Source of the DNA: Paracyclopina nana
Taxonomy: Eukaryota > Arthropoda > Copepoda > Cyclopoida > Cyclopettidae
Length of the DNA: 64,000 nucleotides
Direction of reading: 5' to 3'
NCBI GenBank assembly: GCA_019096065.1
Contig: JAGUCH010000001.1
Span: 16,740,001-16,804,000, forward strand
The notes under the pieces are model-generated. The model did not search any database and was not told the DNA's origin. It worked only from the letters and a program-made list of their open reading frames with translations. Below are positions 51,551 through 61,193 of this stretch, one piece after another. Positions within the stretch are counted from its first letter, which is position 1, and each line of letters starts with the position of its first letter. Made by a program: the position numbers and the translations under genes.

Positions 51551-54500
51551 ATGGTGGAATTGAGCCTTCCTCCGCGCCTTACAGGATCAGTGAAAGGCAC
51601 TTTGGACGTTCGAATTGATGTTCTAAAGGCTCTAAAATCCAACGATGAGCATCAAAGACCAACATATGTGCGACTGGTTTGGTGGGGGCAAACATTGAAT
51701 GAGTCTCCTGTAGTTCCAATTTTGGATGGAAAATCGACTGTCTTCAACATAGTCAGTAAATCAGTGAGATTTCGCGAGTACCTGCGAGACGCTGGGCGAC
51801 TATTCATTGAGGCTATTAATTCTCGCCAGCAATCTTTAGGCTATGCTGTCCTTGAAAGACTTGAACGCATAGTTGACTTTGGCGGCATAACTGCTGATGA
51901 CGTTGAAGTTTTGGATGACCAAGGATCAGTGGTTGCCTTACTACGCTGCATTTTTATGTATGACGACTACTTAGAAGAGGATGTAGATGAAATTATTTCA
52001 GAAGTTGACGACCGCCCTACCATAACAAATAAGCAGAGCAAAATACCTAGGGTAGCCATAAGCTCGCGACCTAGAATGTCCGAAAATGTATCCAGGCCTA
52101 AAGTTTCTTTCAATGACCTACAATTGAAAAGCAGAGAATCTGAATTCAACGATGACGAGCATGATTATGACGAGGTGGCTTCAGTTGCTATTGACGATGA
52201 TGAGCTAGCACTGCAGCAATTGATACTTAAGTCGAAAGAGAAAATTGATTCCACGAAACCTAAGGAGCCTCCCGAGCATATAGACAATTCAGAGCTACAA
52301 AAGATGCCCAGCACGCAACGATTGCCTTCGTGGAATTTAAGCACAGAACGACTGAGATTTATGAGCCGCGTGAACACTCTCGAGGTGAAAGTGAGGCAAG
52401 TTTCGCTAAACCCTGGAGTAGTTCCGCTCGTGGCCTCTTTTCACCTGCCAAAGCCTTCAAGACAAAAGCCCAGCTATTTCATTAAGTACGAGCTTCCTCA
52501 TGAAAAAGGCAAAGAAGTGACATTTTGTGCCAAAAGAAGTGGTTTTTCTAAAAAGAAAGCCGAAATTGACAGCATTTTACAATTTGACTCAGCCACCAGT
52601 AAGCATCCCGTACGTTTCACCACCGCAATGCTGGATTCTTGGTGGGTTTCCAACCTTGACATTCAATTGTTAGCCAGGCACCTTGGGCAAAGGCTGCCAT
52701 TGCCAATTGGAGAGTGTAGACTGGGACTGAAGCATTTGTTGATGAGCAGCAAGTACAGTGGCGGCGCTGAAATGAAATTGCCCTTGTACAGCTCTGGGAA
52801 TTTCAAGCGGCACCTAGAAAAGCAGAATTTTCACGAAGAAATCATCGGGGATGTCCACGTTACTTTCACGTTCATTTCCTCTGAGACGGAGACTACTACA
52901 TCCTCCGTTGCAAAGGCTGCCTCAACTGTAGCGAAAAAACCTTTGTTGCAGGAGCAGAGAGCAGTTTTAGAAAGCAGAAAAAGTAGTGAGGAAGCTGCGA
53001 AAGTCAACGACGATTCCAGCTCGAATAATGCATCCAGCAGTGATTTCGTCCTCAGTCTCCTGAGAGTTGATGAAGGCCGGAATTTCGTCCATGAGCACAA
53101 AAGCCTTTATTTGACGTGTCGGCTTTTTTCTCAGGCTGAATGCATTTCTTCCCCGGTGTGTTGGAACAGTAAGTCAAATCCCAAGTTTGAGCTGCAGCAT
53201 GTTGTGCCAATCAACGCAAGTAGTGTGACATTCCTGGAAGAGACGTGCTTGAACAATCACTTGGTGATTGAAGTCTGGGATTTCTCAGAGCCATCCTCAA
53301 AAATGGTCGGAGTGGCTACAGTTTCACTTCATCAGCTCTACACAGCTTTCAAGGTAAATGCCGTTTTATGTTCAGCCTTGTGTTTCATGTTTGGAGAAGG
53401 TTTTTCTCACAAGGCTTGGCTTCTTCACGGTTGATTTGACGGGGGAAATTTGCAGGGCTGCAAAAGCTGAAAATTGCGCAAGAATTGCACACATGCACAC
53501 AAGCGTTTTGTTGCCAACTTGTGGCAACATTTTGCTATACCACAACTTTTGGATGTGAGAAGCTTTCCTTTTGAAAAAAACGAGTTCAGTCTTCAACCAT
53601 TTCTGTAAATGTGAAGAGGCATGATTTTTTATAAAGGACTGAATCAAATTCAGCTCTTTTCAGAGTTCTTATCTTCCCATTCTCTGCTTTGAATTAATCC
53701 TTGTGGTCCTTGAAAGCTTTGCGTCTCTTTAAATCCCACGGCTTACCTCCTTTCCTATTTTGGGTAACCAACTACTTGGAATCCTTAATTTTTTCTTAAA
53801 TGATGTAAACCAAGATACAAATTACTCGCATTAGCTCATCAGAAACTTTTTTCAGGATCCATCTGTCATGGCTCGTCATTTGAGCTCTGAGCTGCCAGTT
53901 ATAGTTATAAATGATTGGCTCTCGGTGCGAGATGTTCTTCATGGTGGTGGCATTGTGGGGGAGATCCACGTGCTCATGGCAGCTGGTCTTGGCACTCAAA
54001 TCTACAGATTGACCATGCTCATAGATGATTGCATTTCTTCAGCAACAACAACCACAGCATTTCCTGCCTCGACGCATCCCACGAATCGTGTAAAAACACC
54101 CATAATGTCATCTACCGAAGCAGACGTGGAAAGTATGGAGGAAAATTATGTTAATCTCAAGAAGGTTCCATTCCGTGTGAGGCTTTTAGAAGCCCGAAAC
54201 TTGCCCTTAATTCACTCGAGTGACGGACATAGAAAGCCACCTGTTACATATGTGTCAGCCTCAGATGGATCAAATCAGTTCAAATCTCAGCTTGCGAGTC
54301 CATCGTGCAACCCCAAATGGGATTTTGAGGCCAAAATGGACTTGCCCGACCACTTGCTCACTGACTCGAAGAAGAGGCAGTTTATTGCCAAAGTTTGGCA
54401 TACGACAACTAATGACGATAATCATGATAGTCAAAATGACTATGTCATTGGTTTCGTGGCAGTCGATTTGGGCGTCCTTCTACTTGATGGATTCACAGAA

Positions 54501-55205
54501 GTATCTGGCTGGTATGCAATTATTTTACGTTCTGACTGAAATTGCTATTTTTACTCCAAAACGTAATTGCGTTTCTGAAAAAAGACTTTTTTGTGAGGGA
54601 AAAGTACTCCTACGTTGATTATTTTTAGGTATAACATTATGGATTTTGTGGGTCGATGTCGAGGCCAGATCAGAGTGGAAATTTCACCAGAAATTGAGGC
54701 AAATGTGCTTCGGCAAAAATTCCCTTACAAGTCTGCAAGCTCAACAGCTCATGAGAAAATCAACAGAGCTCTTCCCCCAAGTCAGAAAAGCTCCGCTGCC
54801 ATCTATGTGGAGGAGGAGGAGCAGCTCAACTCGGAAAGTAGTAGCAGCATGAGGCAAAAAGCCAACCATGCAGCTATGGAGGAGAAAAAGACGAAGAAGG
54901 AGTTTTTCTGGCAGCCTCGTCCATTGGCTCCATTGCCAGAGAACGAATCCACTCGATCAATATTAGCTCAAAAATTGAGTGAGCTCGATGATATGCTGTC
55001 ACCCTTACATAGGAGGCCTGACCTTGATGACAACCACCAGCCCAATGATGGCGATGACCTCGAGGATCTCGAAAGGCTGAGATCATGTCTGGATTCGCAG
55101 CTGCGACAGATGCAATCCGTTTTAGCCTCTAACCGAATGGCTCCTGACGGCGGAAATCCGACTGAACCTGAGGCTGACAGTGACAGCGATGAAAAGCGCG
55201 GCTGA
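51551..55205 (+). CDS. C2CD3: C2 domain-containing protein 3 (short form)
   Basis: Three exons (51551-53353, 53856-54511, 54629-55205) give 1,011 aa; human C2CD3 has about 2,350. The first C2 module holds VRLVWWGQT, matching the RVRWWGET of vertebrate C2CD3. Later modules follow: PSYFIKYELPHEKGKEVTF with a Trp-centred strand about 310-440, another about 510-600, IVINDWLSVRDVLHG with GEIHVLMAAG about 620-660, and PFRVRLLEARNLPLI with CNPKWDF about 715-830, continuing into WYNIMDFVGRCRGQI. The tail is acidic and disordered. C2CD3 promotes centriole elongation and distal appendage assembly. The gene looks complete with a stop, so the shortness is probably lineage-specific. Confidence 0.82.
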
Positions 55206-55308
55206 CAACTCACCAAAGCATTATATCCATTTATATCCAGACAATATTACAATACTTTTAGCTTTGTGTAGCAGTTCAGCCTCCTCTTTTACATTTTCGT
55301 TGAAATGT

Positions 55309-55815
55309 TCAATTCGATCTTGTGGGTCTCACCAGGAATTTGGAAGTCATTTGAGCTCTGGTGGGACGAGTCAAGAAATCGCCACGACTGTACCCATTAT
55401 TACTCGTTCTTCGCATTGGCCTCATCAGGAAGATGTCCTTGGTATCTCGGTTGTTGGCCTGGTCTCCAGACCTTGTGGGCCTTGTGAGAAATTTGTTGAA
55501 CGACCTCGTGGGCCTTGTCAAGAAGCTGTTGAACGACCTCGTTGGCCTCCACAAAATGGATGGCCTCTCCTCCTCCTCTACTTCCCTTCTGGTTTCTTCA
55601 TCCGCAGAAAAGGGAGCTTCTTCCATGGCAGCCAAATCGTCAGGGCTGAACAGGCCCAAAATCGAAGTGTCATCTAGGCCTAAATTGGACTCTCTGTTAG
55701 ATAGATGCTTCAGCGGTTAGTAATCAATTTTTAAGTTACGAGTGGAAAAGGCACCTCCTCCTGTGAGAAAGATGGACAAGAGGCAAAAGATGGGAGTCCA
55801 AGCTGGGGAAATCAT
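55309..55815 (-). CDS. Secreted multi-copy peptide precursor with RP(T/M)R repeats
   Basis: Two exons (55815-55740 and 55691-55309) give 152 aa. Residues 1-23 are a signal peptide (PIFCLLSIFLTGGGA). An acidic spacer follows, then six RP(T/M)R copies: WRPTR at 73-77, FLTRPTR at 82-88 and 93-99, FLMRPMR at 113-119, FLTRPTR at 131-137 and FLVRPTR at 144-150. SFN precedes two copies. RPTR also fits the furin motif R-x-x-R, so these may be cleavage sites and the core could be SFNxFLT or similar. No Gly for amidation follows. The 48-bp intron contains a TACTAAC branch site and ends in a tandem AGAG; the second AG keeps frame. I do not recognise a known arthropod neuropeptide family. Confidence 0.7.
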
Positions 55816-57048
55816 GGTATCCAACCACTTTGGAGTCGGATTAGTGATTGCCAGAATCTTGCCACCAGCTTGGCCTTTTATTGGTCACACTCTGGAGGAG
55901 GAGAGTTAATAAATCAAAGATGAGCTATTAGCTAAATGGGTATTTTTTTGCGTGGGCTCACGTGAAAAAATAAACCCATATGGCCACTAGAGGTTTGAAT
56001 TGTTGATGATCTCTTACTCTGTTCATTTGCTGGTTCGGTGGCTCCTTCATTCAAATACACATTCAGTGCACATCAAGGAGGAAAAACCATATTTGATTAA
56101 TGATGCATCGGAAACGTTTTTGGACATGTGACAAAAGTGTGAGCCATCATCCAAAGATACCAATATTAAAAATACTGGCTACCTCAGAGGAGCAAGAAAG
56201 CTAGATTTCATCTTGCATTAATGGAATTCTATGCATGCATCTCTAACGCTATTTTGGAGCACAAAAAAATAGTTGCGGCGTTAGAAATTCAAGCCCCACG
56301 TGGTTTTGTTTACATTTCTTTGTAAAGATTTCCTTTTCCGTGTGAGATCTTATGATTTTTGGATTGCCTCTATGATATCATTGTGGTAGCTAGAAAAGAT
56401 GACAAAACTGCATCCTTTTACATGGAGAAATGGATTTTTCCAAGGGGCAAAAAACGAGCTCTAAATTAACTTGTCGTTCCTCCATTCAAATTCAATATTC
56501 AGAACTGCTAAAATAGCACAATCAATGACGAAGTCAGCCAGCTTGAGCAAAGCTAGGTGATGTTAATTCAGAAATACCTAACAACGCCGCGCGATGCTAT
56601 GGCAATGGCTGGTATGACGTACAGATAAATACGCATATATTGTACATGTGCTAAATATTGAAGAAATCTTCAATTTTTTAAGTTTGAAGTCATATTAAGA
56701 CCTTAAAAGACAATTTAGGAGAAAAAGCAGCTCAATTTTTTGTGGAGTTTTGTTTTTAATTCAAACCAAACAATTTAGAATACACACGAAATGGTCAATC
56801 ATTGCAATGAAAGATTATTAGCACAATTCTTAATTCAAAAAGTAAAAGACATTTTTACCTATCGGGGGTGGAGGGAATTTGAACTTGCGTAGTAGAACAG
56901 CTAGGTTCAATAAATAGCAAATATTCTCAAGTAAGTAAGCTGGTGAAAACGAACGGCAGTTATAACGCTGTGGCAGCCAGGTCTTGAAAGCCAGGAAGGA
57001 TTTGGTACCAAGGAATTACCACCAACAGCTAGCCGCCAAACGGTTTCA
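55816..57048. other. Mostly empty intergenic region; candidate minus-strand TATA box
   Basis: Minus-strand ATAAAAGG near 55883-55876, about 65 bases before the peptide-precursor ATG, may be its TATA box. Beyond that, up to 57048, the DNA is AT-rich with no supported gene. Confidence 0.4.
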
Positions 57049-57103
57049 TCAATAGTATCCGTACGGCCTGCCGTATCCGTATCCGCTGGTATACCAGCGA
57101 CTA
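57049..57103 (-). pseudogene. Detached 3' end of the Tyr/Gly-rich repeat gene
   Basis: Minus-strand reading gives SRWYTSGYGYGRPYGYY and TGA (57051-57049). SRWY is exactly what follows the DLS at the truncated end of the repeat gene (58829-59701). The fragment is the original C-terminus, separated by the 57104-58875 insertion. Confidence 0.8.
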
Positions 57104-58875
57104 CCCCACAAAACAAAAAGTCTATAGTAAATCTGTAGTAAAGCCAGTTGGAAAATCAATAGTGTCCAAATTGATTAATTTTGATATACATCAATTCATC
57201 TATATCCATAGATTACTCGCATGTTATTTTTTCACTCTATCATAATTAGTCTTTAAGATATTCAATTTTAAAAGATTTGAAATGGCGACAAAATGACCTA
57301 CTTTAAGTCTTTAAAATGTTTTCATTATTCTTTAATTTTGGAATTGATATGAATTTTATAGCATATAACTAAGTCATTCATCATTAACTTTTTTAAATAA
57401 ACCTAAAAATCAATGTTCCTATTTTAAGTATATTAATGACCTATTTATTTGATTTAATTGTAACAAAGTTTACACTAATTTTTATCCCTACTGATTTGCT
57501 TCATTATTAATGATATTTGTTTAAATGAAATGTATACTAATGCCAAATAGTATATAATTTAGGTGTGAATTTTTCAACAACATCAATATTACTTTATTTA
57601 TGTTTTTTTCTACATTTTATCTCTATTAAATCCCCACTCTTCTAATTAACTAGGTTAGTTCTAAATGTATATTGACCTCATTTTGCTATTAAAAAATTGC
57701 ATGTTCTTAATCACACCTAAATACACTTAGGACTCTACACTGAGTCTCATCCTCTTACTTTTGGTGCTGCTATCTACAAGTATACTAAGTCGGGTGTAAA
57801 TGTAGATTTTACAGATTTAATAAGTGGGTAGAAAATCTGTATTTTACCTGTTTTCTTAAATTGAACTTAGTAAACTGTTCAGAGATGGCTCTGCTTGCAA
57901 TTCAATAATTTGTGAAATTGTTCTTATCAATAACTTTTAATGGTTTTGAGATTTCAAAAATCATCATTAATAGATGTTGTTTAGAACAGCATGAAAACTG
58001 AGTTAGAAAGTATCATGAACCTCAGTTTTTTCCCAAAAAACTGAGATTTTTAGAATATTTCAATATTTTTTTACATGTACCACAATCACTTTAGTCCACT
58101 CTATTTTATCAAAATCAGAACTTTCTATGTCTAAAGACTTACATATGAAATGGGTCATTAGAGTGGAGAGAGCCTGCAAATTTCAGGCTCACATATAAAT
58201 TCAAAACATTATGTAACATAGTTGTTTTTCAGGATTTGTATGCATTGTATCTTGTTAATTAGTTGTGAAATAAAATCAGTCTTATATCCCCCATTAATGT
58301 ATTTGTAATACATAAAAGTGGGGAAAAAAGGTAATTAAGAAATCACATTTTTATCATAAAAATTGACATATAATAGGGAAGAAATTGACATCAGAATTCA
58401 CAATGCCAGATAAAAACATCATTCCCCTTTGATTTAATGTACTTGTTAATTTTTTTTAAAAGTATAGTACATACCTATAAAACAAGAAAAATTGACAATA
58501 AATAGCTATAAAATAGGCATAGCAGATTCGAAATTTGTCAAAAAAAATATTATTTTTAAATAAGTCTTTTATTAGATGAAAACACTTTTAAAACAGATTC
58601 AATACTATTAATTTATTAATTAAATTATAAATACTATCTATAATAACTTATGAAACAAAAAAATTCATGTATTATTTTCACACACGCATACCATAGGATA
58701 AAATAAAAATGAAATTAAGTTGATAGCGATAAGTTTTAGAGATCAGGATTTCGCAAAAATTTTATGAAACGGTTGCGTTACGCTTTTAGGTATATTCTTG
58801 TAACAAGAATACCGATCAAAAATACGTACTAAATTAGGATCAAATCGGTATGGTTTGCGGATTTGTTTTGTGGGG
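57104..58875. mobile_element. 1,772-bp DNA element inserted in a coding exon (TA target duplication)
   Basis: Termini are the inverted repeats CCCCACAAAACAAA (57104) and its complement ending TGTTTTGTGGGG (58875). Both are flanked by TA (57102-57103 and 58876-58877). Removing the element and one TA restores CAGCGACTAGATAAG, exactly the sequence at each 120-bp repeat junction next door. The interior is very AT-rich with no coding frame of note, so it is non-autonomous. TA duplication points to a Tc1/mariner-like mechanism, although the CCCC ends are not typical. No GT donor lies at the sense-strand left edge, so it is not a clean intron. Confidence 0.85.
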
Positions 58876-59701
58876 TAGATAAGTCGGCAGGGGCTCTAGC
58901 ATCGGCCTCAGGTTCAGCATCAGCCTCCCTCTTCCCGTATCCGTATCCTCTGTAGGGGTACCCGTAGTATCCACCGTAGTATCGATACCAGCGACTAGAT
59001 AAGTCGGCAGGGGCTCTAGCATCGGCCTCAGGTTCAGCATCAGTCTCCCTCTTCCCGTATCCGTATCCTCTGTAGGGGTACCCGTAGTATCCACCGTAGT
59101 ATCGATACCAGCGACTAGATAAGTCGGCAGGGGCTCTAGCATCGGCCTCAGGTTCAGCATCAGCCTCCCTCTTCCCGTATCCGTTTCCTCTGTAGGGGTA
59201 CCCGTAGTATCCACCGTAGTATCGATACCAGCGACTAGATAAGTCGGCAGGGGCTCTAGCATCGGCCTCAGGTTCAGCATCAGCCTCCCTCTTCCCGTAT
59301 CCGTATCCTCTGTAGGGGTACCCGTAGTATCCACCGTAGTATCGATACCAGCGACTAGATAAGTCGGCAGGGGCTCTAGCATCGGCCTCAGGTTCAGCAT
59401 CAGCATCCCTCTTCCCGTATCCGTATCTGTATCCGTAGGCGGGGTATCCGTAGTATCCGTCAGCGAAGGGGTAACCGTGGTATCCATAGTTCCAGTCATT
59501 AGCAGCGGGCTGGGCCTCGGCATCAGTGATGGGAGTGGGCTCAGTCTCGGCACCAAAGATGGGAATGGGCTCAGTCTCGGCCTCAGGCTCAGCCAAGACA
59601 GCTGCGACAATCAGAGCTACGAGTAGCTGTAAAAAATGTAATTGGCATGTAATGTAATGGAGCAAGAAGTTGAAGCTTAGTATACTTACTAGGACCTTCA
59701 T
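58829..59701 (-). CDS. Secreted Tyr/Gly-rich tandem-repeat precursor, interrupted by a transposon
   Basis: Exon 1 (59701-59690, MKVL) joins exon 2 (from 59626) across a 63-bp intron. The signal peptide is MKVLLLVALIVAAVLA. An acidic Glu/Pro/Thr region follows, then a Tyr/Gly stretch and four 40-residue units of the form SSRWYRYYGGYYGYPYRG, GYGYGKR and an acidic EADAEPEADARAPADL part. GKR could yield amidated YGYG-ending peptides after dibasic cleavage. Current reading ends in 15 residues (TPQNKSANHT...) encoded by the inserted element; the native end lies at 57049-57103. Such precursors resemble crustacean KREAEAEPEA-type secreted proteins, possibly cuticular or antimicrobial; function is unknown. 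Confidence 0.8.
   Translation of the reverse strand: MKVLVSILSFNFLLHYITCQLHFLQLLVALIVAAVLAEPEAETEPIPIFGAETEPTPITDAEAQPAANDWNYGYHGYPFADGYYGYPAYGYRYGYGKRDADAEPEADARAPADLSSRWYRYYGGYYGYPYRGYGYGKREADAEPEADARAPADLSSRWYRYYGGYYGYPYRGNGYGKREADAEPEADARAPADLSSRWYRYYGGYYGYPYRGYGYGKRETDAEPEADARAPADLSSRWYRYYGGYYGYPYRGYGYGKREADAEPEADARAPADLSTPQNKSANHTDLILI
58876..59420 (-). repeat. 120-bp coding tandem repeat, four full units plus part
   Basis: Units begin at 58876, 58996, 59116 and 59236, with a shorter diverged one from 59356. Full units differ at only one or two positions, including synonymous sites, which implies recent duplication or gene conversion. Each encodes 40 aa. Confidence 0.9.
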
Positions 59702-59730
59702 GTTGTTGATTTGCTTTGGGCTGAAGCAAA

Positions 59731-59768
59731 ACTGAATGTTGAGTTGAGGACTTGGAGGCCTTTATATA
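59731..59768 (-). promoter_or_regulatory. TATA box and initiator of the repeat precursor
   Basis: TATATAAAG (59768-59760) and a TCAGT initiator (59735-59731) stand about 30 bases apart on the minus strand, a canonical arthropod core promoter, and give a 5' UTR of about 30 nt. Confidence 0.75.
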
Positions 59769-59769
59769 C

Positions 59770-61193
59770 TACTATGAGAGGGGCCGGGGTGTGGGTGACC
59801 TACCGAGAGGGCTCGTTTCATTTTTTCATAACTTAGCGCAGCCTGGCTGAAAATCCTAGAATCAGATTAAATGTAATCCTGATGCTTTTTAGTTATGCTC
59901 ACCATTGAGGCTAAAATAACCACGTGTCTAACGACGCATCAACGATTTCCAGGAACTGATTTTAGGATTTGAATCATCAATATCGCACATTGCCCTCACA
60001 AAAAAAGCTTATCTAGTTGAAAAACTCTGAAATGAAAGATCTAATTAAAAGCCAATTATTATATAAGGTTGCAAGGGTGTAAAATGCGTCAAATTATTAA
60101 TTTTATGAAAAATTGCTCTCTGATTTTACCTCGGTGCAATTTACATCAATTGAGCACAATTTATAGTCAATTCTATCACCACTTAATTTTACAATTTGCG
60201 CGAGCAACATCTTTTATATATAGCAGCTTTCTATCAATTCGGTTTACTCAAATATAATGTCTGGCTTTCGGATACACATGTTTGGATGCATAAAAATGCG
60301 TGAAACCAATGCGGAAGAATATGGGTTTTCAATAAAAAAAACCCAGATTATTGGGCACATATCAAGCTAATCCCGAGTACTGTTGTAAGTTGTGTCATCT
60401 GAGATATTGGGCAGAGATTTAAAAAAAAATGGCACGCAAATCAAACGAGTGAAATCAATTTTATTACTTATTAAACAATAATGCAATAGCAAGTGACACT
60501 TAAAAATAATAATGAAGCCTAGTTCAAGTTCAGCTTAACTTCCCATCAGTTCCAGAATAAGCAAAAGAAAGCCATACGACTGAAAATTGATGAGTATGAT
60601 AAATAGATCAAGAAAATTGAGTGCCACATCTGCTGGAAAGAGGCCCCTCTGTGGCATTAAAGAAGAGGCCATTAAATCGCACATAAATATGTAAAGATTA
60701 CAACCATAGAGACGACTGCCTCACATGTATAGGTTATGCCTGTCAAATCCCTACCAACTTATGGAGTACAGCAATATAAAGCCATTTAATAATCTAATAA
60801 TATAATATCGTATTTCCACAACGCCATAGTCGTCGGCTATACATTGTACGTATACATACCACTTTTTGGTAGGAGTAACTCTGACGAAAGCGAGGCCGGC
60901 GGAGGCTGCAGCTTCTTCATCGCTGAAGAGAGGCCGCGAACGAGGCCCAAATGTTAATTTCAGTCTCCCTCAGCGTCTTTCGACAGACACACGTTCAGCA
61001 AATCTCCTATTCAGTAAGTATTAAATACGTAATTAAGCTACGTTTTCTTTTATAGGTCTATTAAAAAAATAAGCTAACAACTTTGCTTTTTTAAATTAGT
61101 TCCCCATTTTCTAGGGGAAATCTTGTGTTTTCTCTTAACGAGCGTAATTGGTATAATGTTGTCAACTATGAAAATTACAGATATACTCCAAAG
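59770..61193 (+). other. Intergenic region and 5' UTR of the GPCR gene
   Basis: 59800-60850 is AT-rich with nothing recognised. 60880-61012 is GC-rich, like a promoter and first exon, and ends at a TTCA/GTAAGT donor. An acceptor CATTTTCTAG at 61113 opens the exon carrying the GPCR start codon, making a spliced 5' UTR likely. Confidence 0.5.

Noticed and set aside
57049-57103. Reading the fragment as a separate paralogous gene
   Set aside because: It has no start or signal peptide and joins the neighbouring gene exactly across the insertion.
57104-58875. Reading the 1.77-kb segment as an intron of the repeat gene
   Set aside because: The sense-strand left edge is TA/CCCCACAAAAC with no GT or GC donor, while inverted ends and a TA duplication fit a transposon. 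The right edge does supply an AG, so transcript data could still reopen this.
58876-59420. CRISPR-like regular repeat
   Set aside because: The 120-bp units are contiguous, have no spacers and are in a continuous coding frame in a eukaryotic gene.
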